64,000 bases of DNA, from assembly GCF_963169125.1 (NCBI RefSeq), contig NC_084801.1, positions 115,657,061 to 115,721,060 on the forward strand, written 5' to 3'. Position 1 is the first letter of the stretch; the number at the start of each line of letters is the position of its first letter. The notes under the pieces were generated by a model. It was not told the origin of the DNA, ran no database searches, and saw only the letters and a list, made by a program, of their open reading frames with translations. A program made the position numbers and the translations under genes. This document shows, one piece after another, positions 35,090-46,191 of the stretch. The DNA is from Humulus lupulus. Taxonomy: Eukaryota > Streptophyta > Magnoliopsida > Rosales > Cannabaceae.

Positions 35090-36756
35090 CTAAAATAAGC
35101 AAGACTAAGGAGAAAAGAAACCTAACTGGTACTCTCTATCGAGCTTAAGCTCGGCAACCAAGAAATTACCTTATCTTCCGAGGACGCTGGGGGAGTCCCT
35201 TCTCTATACGTAGGAGTTAGCCTCAAGAGGTCTCTATATATGTTGGTACCGTATTGAACGGCAACCCCATCCCATACCTCGTTCAGACTATACATGGATT
35301 GGAACTGACCTAACCAGCTATCAAACCTACGCACCCTATGATCTACCCAAGACCAAACATAAAAGTTGTCCCTAGGATACGGAAAGAGGATCAGTGTGTC
35401 GGTCTTGTGCTTAAGTAAAGAGAAGGACCACATATTGGATCTAAGCCCTACTTTACCTCCACTACCCGAGCTTGACGAAGCTTCATCTTGGGCTTCGTTT
35501 CCCGAGGCAGAACAGTCGCGTCAGTGAGTTGTAGGGGGACGAGCCCGCAAGTTCGAAGACCTTCTCCTAGGGGGAATTTTGTCAGTGGGAAGTGGCATAT
35601 GATCCCACCTATAATAGTTGCGGTAGGCTGAGTCGTCTGTTGATTGGCCTTCCTCCAAGAGGCCGCAGGCTCGAAGTCGATCTTCGTGGAGAGACACGAC
35701 ATAGACCACCGACCATAAGGTAGTTGGAGTAGGGCTGCCTTATGCTCCACCATCGATATAGAGGCGGTGGGACGGTGGTAATTGGCTGTAGAGACAACTA
35801 CATATCAGTATTATGAAATTTATGATTTAGTGAAAAGGAAAAGGGGATAAGTTTGAGGATACTTACGAATGTGCTGGAAAGAGTAAAATTTGGAAGGAGC
35901 GAGGCCATCCGTCCAGAAGAAAGCGAGCTTAAAGTTTAGAGGATGGTTGAGCATGTCCTCGAAAAGCTTCTTCTCCTTTGGATAGCTCGATAGGTAATAA
36001 AAACCATATCATCCCCGAGCTTGAGAGGGGTTTCCTTTGAGGCAAAAGAGATATAAAATCTATTGAGGTGAGGGTCCTTCCCACTTTAGCTCATGATATA
36101 ACGACCTAAGGGCAGAGAGAACCTTGTAGGAATTGGTTTGGAGTTGGAAGGGAGCGAATCCAACAAAGTCCAAATCCTTGAAGTAGGATTTTAGGGGGAG
36201 CAGAGCCCCTGCCCTCATGTGCTCGTGGCTCCATGCAACGAGCTTGACTTTACTGTTAGGATTTCCATCTCTCAGGGCGAAGCAGCTTCGCTCACTTGGA
36301 GTTGCAAGTCGACACATCAAAGTGCCCGAAAGCCTCAGGCCATGATAGGCTAGCAAATCGAATCTCTGGCCTGTGGATGTGACTTAGCTCCAATAATGCT
36401 CAGCCTCGAAGAATTCCTCTATGGAGGTAGGAATAGAAGTAGCTTGCAAGGTGGAAGGGTGACTTGAAGAATCTTCCATCAGCGAGAATGACAGGGCACC
36501 AGGTTTGAAGGCAATGGTGACTTCGAGTTTAGGATCGAGTGGGACAGGTTTGATCTCGGGATCCGGATCTGGGTAAATTGCGACTCGGAATATTTTCCTC
36601 TTTCTCTCCTCGACCTCTTCAATCTAGCATCGAAAGCGATCTCAGATGTCTTTTTGTTCGCACATTTCTTGGTGCTCGCGTATCAGGTGTTGGTTCTAAG
36701 TGAAGGGTGATTCCAGACTGGGAGTTGATGGAGAATAAGGGATTGCGAGCTCTGAA
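35090..36756 (-). pseudogene. Antisense accessory ORF of the Tat-like element
   Basis: Coding similarity runs on the minus strand, opposite to gag. The segment at 36356-36060 (WSHEHMRAGALLPL, FQLQTNSYKVLSAL) matches 47300-47450 of the accessory gene in the 45234 element (WSDEHLKVGAFLPL, FQLPPNSYRLLAGL). The segment at 35433-35122 (YPRDNFY, YGTN) matches 48230-48350. An intron at 35866-35786 (C|GTAAGT to CTACAG|CC) lies at the same protein position as the intron 47669-47769. The domain resembles the family Pfam calls 'putative gypsy type transposon' (Transposase_28). Stops and shifts make it non-functional. Confidence 0.75.
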
Positions 36757-36772
36757 CCCCCCCCCCCCCCCC
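36757..36772. repeat. C16 homopolymer
   Basis: A run of sixteen C follows gctctgaa. Another C-run (46740-46753) lies in the leader region of the related accessory gene, but on the opposite strand relative to that gene. Confidence 0.95.
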
Positions 36773-36908
36773 GATTCTTAGAGTTCTACTACATCTAACA
36801 AGAAAGAAAAGGGTGAAGGTCAAGCATGAAAGAAATCACAGAAAATGTAGTTTTGGTTATCCGAGCTCAAAATTCTGAGATCAAGAGTTCTAGTTATCTC
36901 ATGTATCT
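36773..36908. other. Junction between Tat-like element and truncated chromovirus
   Basis: Accessory-ORF leader sequence gives way to chromovirus reverse transcriptase by 36909. No LTR end or target duplication is visible. This points to a deletion or illegitimate recombination that removed the Tat-like 3' end and the chromovirus 5' half. Confidence 0.55.
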
Positions 36909-39091
36909 TTTCTTGGGCACATTGTCAGTAAGGAGGGGATTAAAGTAGATCCAGCCAAGATTGGGGCAGTCAGAGATTGGCCAAGGCAAAGAATGCTTCT
37001 AAGGTTAGAAGTTTCCTTGGATTGGCAAGTTATTATAGGCATTTCGTGGAAGGGTTCTCTAAGATTGCTACTTCATTGATTGAGCTGACACGCAAGAATC
37101 AGAAGTTTGTGTGGTCAGACAGTTGTGAGAACAGCTTCCAGGAACTAAAGCAGAGGTTGATTACAGCTCCAGTTCTGAGTCTTTTGACAGATCAGGAAAA
37201 GTTTGTGATTTACTGCGATGCTTCACATCAAGGTTTGGGCTGTGTTCTGATGCAGTCAGTGAAGGTGATTACTTATGCCTCACATCAGCTGAAGGAGTAT
37301 GAACAGAGATATCCCACTCATGATTTATAGTTGTCGGCTGTGGTCTTTGCTTTAAAGGTATGGAGGCATTACCTTTATGGGGAGAAGTGTGAGATCTACA
37401 CTAACCACAAGAGCCTGAAGTACTTCTTCACGCAGAAAGACCTGAATATGAGACAAAGGCGTTGGCTGGAGTTAGTAAAAGATTATGACTGTGAGATTTT
37501 GTATCATCTAGGAAAGGCCAACATAGATGATGCTTTAAGACGAAAGGGTCCTGGACAGATTTATAGTGCGAGGTTGATAGCCAGAGAGTTAGCAGATGAT
37601 ATGACCAGAGTTGGTATAGAGTTGTTGGTGGGCCAGTTGGCCAATATTACGGTACAGTCTACACTGTTGGAAAGAATCAAGGAGGGTCAGTTGGGTGATC
37701 CACAGATGATCAAGATCAGAGAGGATGTTTTGGCTGGAGTATCCAGAGATTATACAGTGTCTGAGATAGGCTTGTTGAGATACAAGGGTTGGATATGTGT
37801 TCCGTTAGACACTTCATTGAGACGAGAGATTCTGAATGAATCTCATACTACTCCTTACTCTTTGCATCCATGCACCACGAAGATGTATCAGGAAGTGAGA
37901 TCATTGTATTGGTGGCCTAGGATGAAGAGGGATGTAGTGGAGTATGTGGCTAAGTGCCTGACATGTCAACAGGTCAAGGCTGAGCATCAAATGCTGGTAG
38001 GGCTATTGCAGCCTCTGGATATCCCAGAGTGGAAATGGGAGGACATCACAATGGATTTCATGGTGGGGTTACCCAAGACTGTTGGTCAACATGATTCTAT
38101 TTGGGTTATTGTGAATCGCTACACCAAGTCAGCTCACTTCTTACCAGTGAGGACTACTTATACAGTTGACAAGCACGCAGATCTCTATGTGAGAGAGATC
38201 GTGCGCCTCCATGGAACACCAAGGTCGATCGTGTCAGATCGGGACCCCAATTTTACTTCCAAGTTCTGGGGGAGTTTACAGAAGGCCATGGGAACATAGT
38301 TGAAGTTCAGTACTGCTTATCATCCTCAAACAGATGGACAATCTGAGAGGACGATCCAGATATTAGAAGACATGCTGCGAGCATGTGTGCTAGACTTTGG
38401 TGGATCCTGGAGTAAGTATCTACCTTTGGTAGAGTTTTCCTACAACAACAGTTATCAGTTGACCATTGGAGTAGCACCTTATGAGATGTTTTATGGTAGG
38501 AAGTGCAGATCTCCCATTCATTGGGATGAGACAGGAGAAAGGAGATACTTGGCTCCTGAGGCAGTTTAGAGGACCAGTGAGGCCATTGAGAAGATTAGAG
38601 CTCAGATGCTCACTTCTCAGAGTAGACAGAAAAGTTATGCAGATCCCAAGCGCAGGAACGTGGAGTTCCAGGTGGGAGATTATGTTTTCCTTAGAGTCTT
38701 GCCATGGAAAGGGGTGAGAAGAATTGGGAAGAAGGGCAAGTTGAGCCCTAGATTTGTAGGTCCATTTGAGATCCAGGAGAGGATTGGTCAGGTGGCTTAC
38801 AGGTTGGCCTTACCTCTGGCATTGTCAGTCGTGCATAACGTGTTTCATGTTTCAGCTCTTCAGAGGCATGTATTTGATGTGACTCATGTCTTGAGTTATG
38901 AAGATCTGGAGCTTAAGGCAGATCTCTCCTATGAGGAACGGCCAGTCCAGATACTTGACAGAAAGGACAAGGTCCTCAGGAATAAGACGATACCTTTGGT
39001 TAAGGTATTGTGGAGGAACAACAAGGTCGAGGAAGCGACCTGGGAGCTGGAGTCAGATATGCAGAATCAATATTCCGAGCTGTTCAGGTAA
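36909..39091 (+). pseudogene. Chromovirus RT end, RNase H, integrase and chromodomain
   Basis: After the RT end (FLGHIVS, a shift near 36975, then [12 protein letters not shown]) comes RNase H, with [15 protein letters not shown] at about 37211-37255 and [10 protein letters not shown] near 37400. Integrase has the zinc block with HTTPYSLHP and CLTCQQVK (37840-37980). Its catalytic acidic residues are in MDFMVGLP (about 38050), SDRDPNFT (about 38240) and QTDGQSERT (about 38335). The GPY/F-type module (PRFVGPFEIQERIGQVAYRL, about 38748) and a chromodomain (VQILDRKDKVLRNK to EATWELE, 38945-39055) follow. Three in-frame TAG codons (37328, 38297, 38567) each stand where CAG (Gln) is expected. The chromodomain would steer integration to heterochromatin. 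Confidence 0.92.
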
Positions 39092-39677
39092 ATTTCGAGG
39101 ATGAAATTTCTATAAGGAGGGGATAGTTGTAATGCCCTAAAATGCCTAATGAGGTTTAATGGTCAGATTGGTAGGTCGGGAGGGCCATAATTGATTTATT
39201 ATGCCATTAATTGATTATGTGCATGTTTATGTGAATTATATTATTATATGATGATAAATGCATGCATGTGGGTCCACATTTCATCATAGGGGCATTTTGG
39301 TAATTTGGCCTATTGAGGGCGTAATTGTGTATTTTCATGCATGTTGGTGAACTATTGATGAGGCCACATCATAATGTGGATTTGTTCGAGCCATTCGGCA
39401 TGAGACGATCTTTGAGTGCAAGTTAGCGGTTTGGTCATAATGGGATTAAGTTAGGGGCTCGGGGTGAGTCTCGGGGTAATTTGGTGATTAGAACATTTCC
39501 GGGAATTAAAGGGTAATGGGATATGGTTTATTGGTATTTGAGAATATTGGAAATAACGAGAATTTGAGAGTGTTAATTAAGATTAACGAAATAGGCGGGA
39601 AAGGACAGTTCTGCCCTTGGAGGCTGTTTAGGATTTTAATTAGGCTTAGGGGCAATAAGGTCTTTTCACCCTAAGGT

Positions 39678-39686
39678 TATATATAA
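39678..39686 (+). promoter_or_regulatory. LTR TATA box
   Basis: TATATATAA lies 550 bp into the LTR, a usual U3 length. The other LTRs of the family have weaker forms here (atatatt, atatatg). Transcription would start about 30 bp downstream, so the hairpin, splice-like boxes and dyads would all be in the RNA. Confidence 0.65.
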
Positions 39687-40116
39687 GCCATTGAAGGCTT
39701 TAGAACTTGCAAGAAACAGATCATAGTTCTTTCTCTCCTGTACACCATTTCCTTCTCTTTTCTTCTTGGATTTTTGAGCTTCTTTTGAGGATTCAAGCTA
39801 AGGAAGTGGACCTTGAGGGCTTAGGATTGTGTTCCACCATTGAAGAGGGTTTTAAACTAAGTTTGAGGTAAGTTTCTAGCCATTAAAACTCTAGTTTTGC
39901 TCTGTTTTTCTATTGGATTTCAGCTTGGATTTCTAGGTTGGATAATGGGAATTGATGGGAGTTTTTGGCTAGGTTTACTTGGGTTATGATGCCTAGGACA
40001 TGTGTAGATGGTTTTTGGGTTCATTTGGGACTTTAAATGAGGTTTGTAAGCTTTTGGTTCAGGTTGGAAATGGTGGTGTAGAAGGAGGGAAAAACCAGGG
40101 TTGAAAATCCTGGTTG

Positions 40117-40154
40117 TAGCGCTACAGCGCCCATCATTGGGCGCTGTAGCGCTA
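40117..40154 (+). repeat. Perfect 17-bp stem hairpin in LTR leader
   Basis: The left arm TAGCGCTACAGCGCCCA and its exact reverse complement are separated by TCAT. A further GTAGCGCTACAGCGCTAC element (8-bp arms, 2-base centre) stands at 40201-40218. The equivalent site in the LTR at 18638 (19614-19653) has 19-base arms with two mismatches. Confidence 0.92.
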
Positions 40155-41635
40155 GCCAGGGGGCATTCTGCTCTGCCAAGGGCGCTGGGGTGCTAGGGGG
40201 GTAGCGCTACAGCGCTACCCTGCTTTTCCAGATTCCTGTTTTAGGCACTTTTGAGGGTTTTTGGCTCGAGGTTTCAATTCCTATGGCTCGGGATCGAATC
40301 TACTCACTGTTTGGGTACAATTCGAGGTCCCAGGAGTGAGGTTTAGGTCAAGAACCTTTTATTGTTGATTTTTATTAATGGAGGTTATAGTTGGTTATGA
40401 ATAGGTGACCGTTAAGGAATCAAAAGGTTGATCGTTCTCAAGGGTCGTTCTTTTACTATTTCTCGCTCGAACCAGGTAAGAAAACCGCACCCCATATGTG
40501 ACATGCATGGTTATTCATGAGGCATGTTGAGTGTTTAAATGTGGACATTGATTGCATATCAAATGCTTAGCAAAACTGCTTACTTGTGAATGGCACTGAC
40601 TCATTAGTTAGAATCGACAATGGTGTCAGTAGTAACTGTGAAGCTATGACTCATTAGTCAAGTTCGGCAGTAGTACTGAGCATTGGTCGTATGGTATTGA
40701 CTCATAAGTCAAGAATGGTCTTAGCATGTTTAACGCAAGCCGATAAAGATTAGATCTAATCGACATCAGCATTGAATGACTCATCATGAGCATTAATGTC
40801 GGACCGACCTCAAGTTCGATGAAAACTAAAAATGTTTGTCTAGTCTCATGACTAGTCACTTAGAGCCAGGGCCAGAAGGTCCAGGTGACTGCATCGTCAC
40901 ATGGCTATGGGCACTGAGCCCGCATTAGTGACTCATTCATCAGTCACTCATCTTATTCACATTAGTAACCCACTCATCAGTCACTCATCTGGTTTAAGCT
41001 AGTGACTGTCTCATCAGTCACTCATCTGATTAGGGCTATAAGCCCCATCACGGTTAACAGAACCTCAAGTGTTAAATCACTCATTTGATTAGGGCTATAA
41101 GCCCCATCATGGTTAACAGAACCTCAAAGTGTTATTCACTCATCTGTTCAGGGCTATAAGCTTTGTATGATTATCATGATCATCATTTGATATTATATAC
41201 ATACAGTAATGAGTTTTCTTGCTGAGCCTTGGCTCACGGGTGCTATGTGGTGCAGGTAAAGGGAAAGAAAAGCTCACCCAGCCTTGAGTGGAGAGCTTAG
41301 GTGGCGATGTGTACATATGCGGCCGCTTGACCACCACGGCCAAGGAGTTTCTCGGAGGAACTAGGGGTTAACCATATTTTTGCTGCTTAGGTCAGCAGGT
41401 TGTAACTTTTGCACTGTAATGACCATTTTGAATTGTAAATAACTTGTAAACGCTTTTATGGGCCCATGTATAGTTTTATGTTTTAAATAAAATATATCAT
41501 TTTCTTTTGATCGTTTTTTTCACCTTAGCCTGTTAATAATACCTAGATGCACGTTTATAACCAAAGAACTTAATTAGCGAGTTAAGCACGGTTCAAAGCT
41601 CACAGTAATGGTTTTGGAGTAACCAGGGTGTTACA

Positions 41636-41914
41636 ATGTATCCATGCTCCAGAAGTATGTGTCAGATTCTACGCATGTACTGAGTTATGAGAACTTGGAG
41701 CTAGACCAAGATTTATCATATGAGGAGAAGTTGGTTCAGATTCTTGACTGAAAGGATAAAGTCTTGCGGAGCAAGACCATCGCCTTAGTGAAAGTGTTGT
41801 GGAGGAACAGCAAAGTGGAAGAGGTGACTTAGGAACTTGAGACAGATATGTGGGATCAGTATCCTAAGTTATTCGGGTAATTTTGGGACGAAATTTCTGT
41901 ATGGAGGGGATAGT
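41636..41914 (+). pseudogene. Second chromovirus: integrase C-terminus and chromodomain fragment
   Basis: A short coding remnant, THVLSYENLEL, then DLSYEEKLVQIL, KDKVLRSK and VLWRNSKVEE, aligns with 38885-39060 of the neighbouring element. Two stops interrupt it, one TGA replacing the Arg codon in ILDRKDK and one TAG at the Trp of TWELE. A purine tract (atggaggggatag) and an LTR follow directly. Everything upstream was displaced by the inserted chromovirus and later deletion. Confidence 0.85.
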
Positions 41915-44615
41915 TGTAGCATCCCAAATTTGCTAATAAGGCTTAGGGCCTTTATTAGCGTGCCTGGAGGGCAATAATTGATTTAAGGGTTTATACTTTT
42001 TTGGACCCTGTGTTTTGTCCCATTACTTGTTTGGACCCTGTGTTTTGAAAAATTACTTTTTGGACCCTGTGTTTTGTAAAATGGTTAAAATAGAACCCTA
42101 AACCTGATTTTGGTCAATTTTTTCTCAACTAAAATCACAAATAATTTACCAAACTAACAATTCAGAAAAAAAATAAAATCATTCTACTTAAAAATTGTGT
42201 TGTTATATTCAATTTTTTCTTCATCAAAATTGAGTTTAGGGTTCTATTTTAACTATTTTACAAAACATAGGGTCAAAAAAGTAATTTGTCAAAACACAGG
42301 GTCCAAACAGGTAATGGGACAAAACACAGGGTCCAAAAAGATATAAACCCTTGATTTAATTATGTTAATATGTGAATTTGATGATTATGTGATTAGAAAT
42401 GCATGTTTAGGTGAATTAAATAAGCATGTGGGCCCCATTTAGTTGATTAGGGGCAGATTTGTAATTTTATCCCGTTGAGGACATAAATGCTATATTCGTG
42501 TATACTGTGATTAATACCACGTGTGAGTGGTGATATATTTGTGATGCACGATTTGAGACAGTCCTAGGGAGCAGTTTAGCTAGAAAGTCACAACGGGGTC
42601 AAATACCCGGCTCGGGAGGAGCATAGGGGTATTTTGGGAATATAATATGTGTTCGGAATTTATTGAGTAACGGGTCAAAGTTTAGTAATTATTTGGAATG
42701 TTGGGATTAAATGGGGATTTATAGGAACACTCGAGGAATTAGCGGGACACGACAAATGATGGAATTGCCCTTAGTGGTACTTGAGGGTTAAGGATAGGCT
42801 TAGGGGCATTTTAGACTTTTGGCTAAGGGTTTGATGTACACTTAGATGGATTGAGAAACCACTAGAGCTAAGAGGAAGGACAACAATAACTCTCAATTTT
42901 TTTTCTCTCTCACGGCTCACTCCTTCTCTCATTGAAGCATTGAGGTTTTGGTGAAAATTAACTAGAGACTAAGGATTTAAGGCTGGAATTTGGGAAGCTA
43001 GAAGTTTGAAGATTTGGGAAGTCAACTTAGGGCTTGAGATATCACTGAGGTAAGAATTGATGCTGATTGTTTCTGTTAGAACTCTAGCTTAAACTTTAAG
43101 TATGCATGGATAGCAGATTTCAGCTTGGTTTTATGTTTTGATGTGTATAAGATTTGTTTATGAGATTGTTACTAAGCCTAGATTGTGTGGAAGGAAAGTC
43201 TAGGCTTAATTCTAGGTTTAGATATTGAGTTGGGTTAATTTCAGAAGAATTGGCTCGAGGAAAATGCAGAGAAAATTGGTCATTTTCTAGGTTTGGAGGC
43301 TCGATTCGCGGCCCTGTTCTTCAAGCGCAGCAGCCCGTGTGTGTCGAGGAGGCTGGAGGCCTCTGTCTACCCAGGTGCACCGTGGCCCAAGGATGGGAGC
43401 GTCGCGGCCCATGTCCCTCAACTGTGAGGCCTTTTTCCTCTGACTTGGGCGCGTCGCGACCCTTAGGGGGCTGGGTCACGGCTCAAGTTAGAAGTATTGA
43501 CTGTTTGAAGGTTTTTAGCTCAGGAACCCAAATGTTAAAGCTTGAGAAGGATTTTACCACCCGGATTGGTAGAATCCAAGGTCCTGGAGGCTAGAATTAT
43601 ATCCCAAAGTTATTTTTTGGATTAGAGCTTGATGGATGGCTATTGTTAATGCGTTGTGACTAGGTTTTCAGCGAGGCTCGGGTTAGAGGACTGTGCTTAG
43701 GATTGCGGTGCTCAAAAAGCTTGGGACACAGGTAAGAAAATTGCTGTACCCATAGAGCAGGGTGTGTCCCTACTGTTTGTATTGCATGGCATGGCCCTAT
43801 GTGATTGAATTGCAGGGTGTAGCCCTATTGTTTATGCGTAGTATATGTTTAAATATTTGTTAATATTATGCTATGTATTGCATATTTATGAATGAACGGC
43901 GAAGGCTAGAAATGGTGAGAGCCGAGAACGGCAGAAAGCAGATTACGGCAAGGGGCCGGGAGCGGTGCTAGCACGCGGAGTGCAAAGCCGAGAACAGCAA
44001 GGGGCTAGAAACGGCGTTGAGCACACGGAGCGCGAGTCGTTAGGGCGAGACCCTCCTGGGATGCTGGAGTCATCCCCATGGTGAAGACCACGAACCTAGG
44101 GCATGGTAAAGCGCCTGGGATGGCATGGTCGCTATGTGTTTAGCTTGTTGGCTGTTTTGTTATATGCTGATTGATAGATATGCATATGTTAATTGTTTTG
44201 TGTTGAGTTTTCTTGCTAGGATTTGGCTCACGGGTGCTCTATGGTGCAGGTAAGGGCAAGGGAAAGGTCGACCAACCATGAGTATGGAGAGCGTGGAGCG
44301 ATGGGTACATGTTCGGCCAACCTGGCCACCACGACTAGGGTTATTTTTGGGAAAAATGTACTGCAATAGTTGTTTTGTCTCCTAAGTCGACCACGTGTAC
44401 ATTTTTATTTGTAATATATTTTCTATACTAAATTTTGGGATCCCAACTGTAAAATTTTATGAGATATGAATGAATAACCAAACGTTTTATATTTAATGTC
44501 TAGTAACGAATTTTATCTCAGTTTAGTAACACTTTTAACCTAAAACCTCAATTAGCGAGTTAATGGCACATTTTAAACTCACTTAGTAATGGCTCTAAGG
44601 AAGTAGGGTGTTACA
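41915..44615 (+). repeat. Second chromovirus 3' LTR with MITE
   Basis: The sequence starts TGTAGCATCCC and ends GGGTGTTACA, 2.7 kb including a 364-bp MITE. It carries the AGGTAAGAAAA box (43731) and GGTGCAGGTAAGG box (about 44245). Its GC-rich cassette (43305-43480) and its central repeats (43900-44040, variants of gccgagaacggcaaggggc) differ from the other LTRs. A GC-rich open frame at 43250-43594 is part of the cassette, not a gene. The right flank is outer Tat gag. Confidence 0.88.
41987..42350. mobile_element. Mutator-type MITE with long terminal inverted repeats
   Basis: This 364-bp element has terminal inverted repeats of roughly 115 bp (GGGTTTATAC... and ...ATATAAACCC) and a 9-bp target duplication TTGATTTAA (41978-41986, 42351-42359). 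Paralogous LTRs (39128, 25263) show the unoccupied sequence ataattgatttattatg at this point. Each inverted repeat contains about three 30-bp units with TTGGACCCTGTGTTTTG. There is no coding capacity, so it would be moved by a Mutator-like transposase in trans. Confidence 0.92.
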
Positions 44616-45233
44616 TGCGTGCTTTCTCTGGTGGTCGTCCCTTGGCCCATTCATACACTATTTTCTTCTTTCCACCATTTGAGCCTTCATGAGCCGAGGG
44701 CTTGAAAACGAGTTCACTTTTTCCTGCCTTTAGGTTCTCATGGTCATCTTCAACACGAATGTACTTTTGTGCTCTTTCATAGAAGCCGTCTAAGTCGTGA
44801 CCTCTCTTTTGAGCATATTATCCCATAGCTTACTGCGTGGGCATACTCCAGCTGTGATTGCCATCTTGAGTTCTCTTCTAGTCAGGCTTCCTACCTTAGT
44901 CGCCTCCATGTTGAACGTGTGGATATAGCTCTTCAGGCTTTCGCCTTCACCTTGCTTTATGTTAGCAAGGCTAGTACCTGGTATGGTGTAATCGCGCTGC
45001 ATGGTGCTGCTGGAGAAATTCGTCAGAAAATTAATGCCATGACCTGATGGTTACCGGCCTCAGCCTCTTAAACCACTTGTATGCAATCCCCTTCAGCGTG
45101 ACAACGAAACAGTGACACCTTGCTCTGTTATTGACACCTCTCAATTTTATTGAATCTTTGTAGGCATCCAAGTGGTACTTAGGGCCCGTAGTGGCCTCAT
45201 AAGGGGTCGTATGAGGATCTTTGAAGTTGGTTC
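44616..45233 (-). pseudogene. Outer Tat-like element: gag capsid
   Basis: The minus strand reads PYEATTGPKYHLDAYKD (about 45200-45150), AYKWFKRL (about 45075), then after a shift SLKSYIHTFN (about 44940), RELKMAITAGV and SKLWDNMLKREV. These are the standard capsid blocks of Tat-lineage gag. The N-terminal start lies across the inserted Tat element at 57754-57595, and the zinc-finger part is lost on the left. It marks the 5' side of the outer element whose protease is at 31445. Confidence 0.85.
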
Positions 45234-45924
45234 TGTTGACGCGGTTTTTTGCCAACAGTGAATTAAGAAAATAACAAGGTTGAATTAGTGCTTGATGGTA
45301 AACCGAAGTAAGAAAATAACTCTCAAGGACACTAGTCTTTTTACGTGGTTCAGTGGTTAAAATCCACCTAGTCCACAAGTTTATATTATTACTGCTTTTC
45401 TCTCTCTATTTTGATAGAGTTTCGGTATTATAGAATAATCGCTCCCTTTCCTATCCAATATTCTCAATATTTATAGAGAAATTCCTTGGACAAGTTTGGG
45501 TAACCCCGTGAGTCAATCACGGATTTGCGTATTTATTACATTTATTATGGAATATTCTCATTTATACTAGGATATGATTTGATCATGAAATAAATAAACT
45601 CCTAATATTTGATGCATTAACTATATCAGGCTGGCCATAAACGATCGTATAAAGTATCCGAGTCTTCGGGGATCTGCGGACATGCCATATGTTCAATTCA
45701 CCCCGAGCTGAACACACCGCCGAGCTCGTATCATGGAGGCCATGCCTTATAAATACTATAAACTCACGCTTATCAATTTATGCATCCCTAGCTCGTACAA
45801 CCATCATGAAAACCGTGTTGTCTATATGGAACGTACATGGACTCCTTGGCTATTTCTTCCATGCATTTATTTGCCAACTGCATGTGACTTGAGGGAAAGA
45901 CCCATGCTGAAATTAGGATACACA
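45234..45924 (-). repeat. Tat 3' LTR
   Basis: In element sense it begins TGTGTATCC and ends GCGTCAACA. The right side is the purine tract, the left side outer Tat gag. Confidence 0.92.
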
Positions 45925-45944
45925 TTTGCCCCCCAAGTCCTTGC
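45925..45944 (-). other. Tat polypurine tract
   Basis: On the minus strand GCAAGGACTTGGGGGGCAAA directly precedes the 3' LTR. Confidence 0.85.
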
Positions 45945-46191
45945 TTGTGGTTTATGATGTCATCTTTTGACCTACACAGTAGGGACTTTTAGACTTCTAT
46001 AGCAATAAACCATGCATGGCCACTACTTGAGTACTGGACACGTGGAACACTACAATTGGCGTCTATTTGGGTTTCGAGGACTGCAATAATTATCTTGTCA
46101 ACTTTTTGCTGTCGTTTTGTCCTTTGAAACACAGCCCTTGGATCTTGTATTGGCCTAATCGAATGGCTCAAATTGATTTATGTCTTTTACG

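Larger units (their letters stand above)
31446..36900 (+). mobile_element. Tat-like gypsy element lacking RT, RNase H and integrase, 3' end lost
   Basis: A 5' LTR (31446-32267) and primer region are followed by gag and protease on the plus strand, then directly by an antisense accessory ORF (36760-35090). About 4 kb of RT, RNase H and integrase expected between protease and the accessory ORF is missing. The 3' LTR is absent because the sequence passes into a 5'-truncated chromovirus between 36773 and 36908. It sits in the protease region of the outer Tat element. The bases left of the LTR are ggggt, and no right-hand partner remains. Confidence 0.82.
36909..41635 (+). mobile_element. Chromovirus, 3' half (RT end to 3' LTR)
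   Basis: The 5' LTR, gag, protease and most of RT are missing. What remains runs from the RT motif FLGH to the 3' LTR (39128-41635). The right end sits in the integrase C-terminus of a second chromovirus (41636-41914), so one chromovirus had inserted into another. The coding part is much better kept than in the element at 18638. Confidence 0.88.
39128..41635 (+). repeat. Chromovirus 3' LTR
   Basis: The 2,508-bp LTR starts TGTAATGCCCTA and ends GGGTGTTACA. It has the clearest promoter of the family, TATATATAA at 39678-39686, then a GAGGTAAGT donor-like site (about 39867), a perfect hairpin (40117-40154), the AGGTAAGAAAAC box (40475) and the TGCAGGTAAAGG box (41251). Dyads of GACTCATTAGTC and GTGACT/AGTCAC types occur at 40590-41060. 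No tight tandem array is present here. Confidence 0.92.

Noticed and set aside
43250..43594. 114-codon open frame
   Set aside because: It lies across the GC-rich cassette of an LTR, where stops are rare by composition. No homologous frame is kept in related LTRs.
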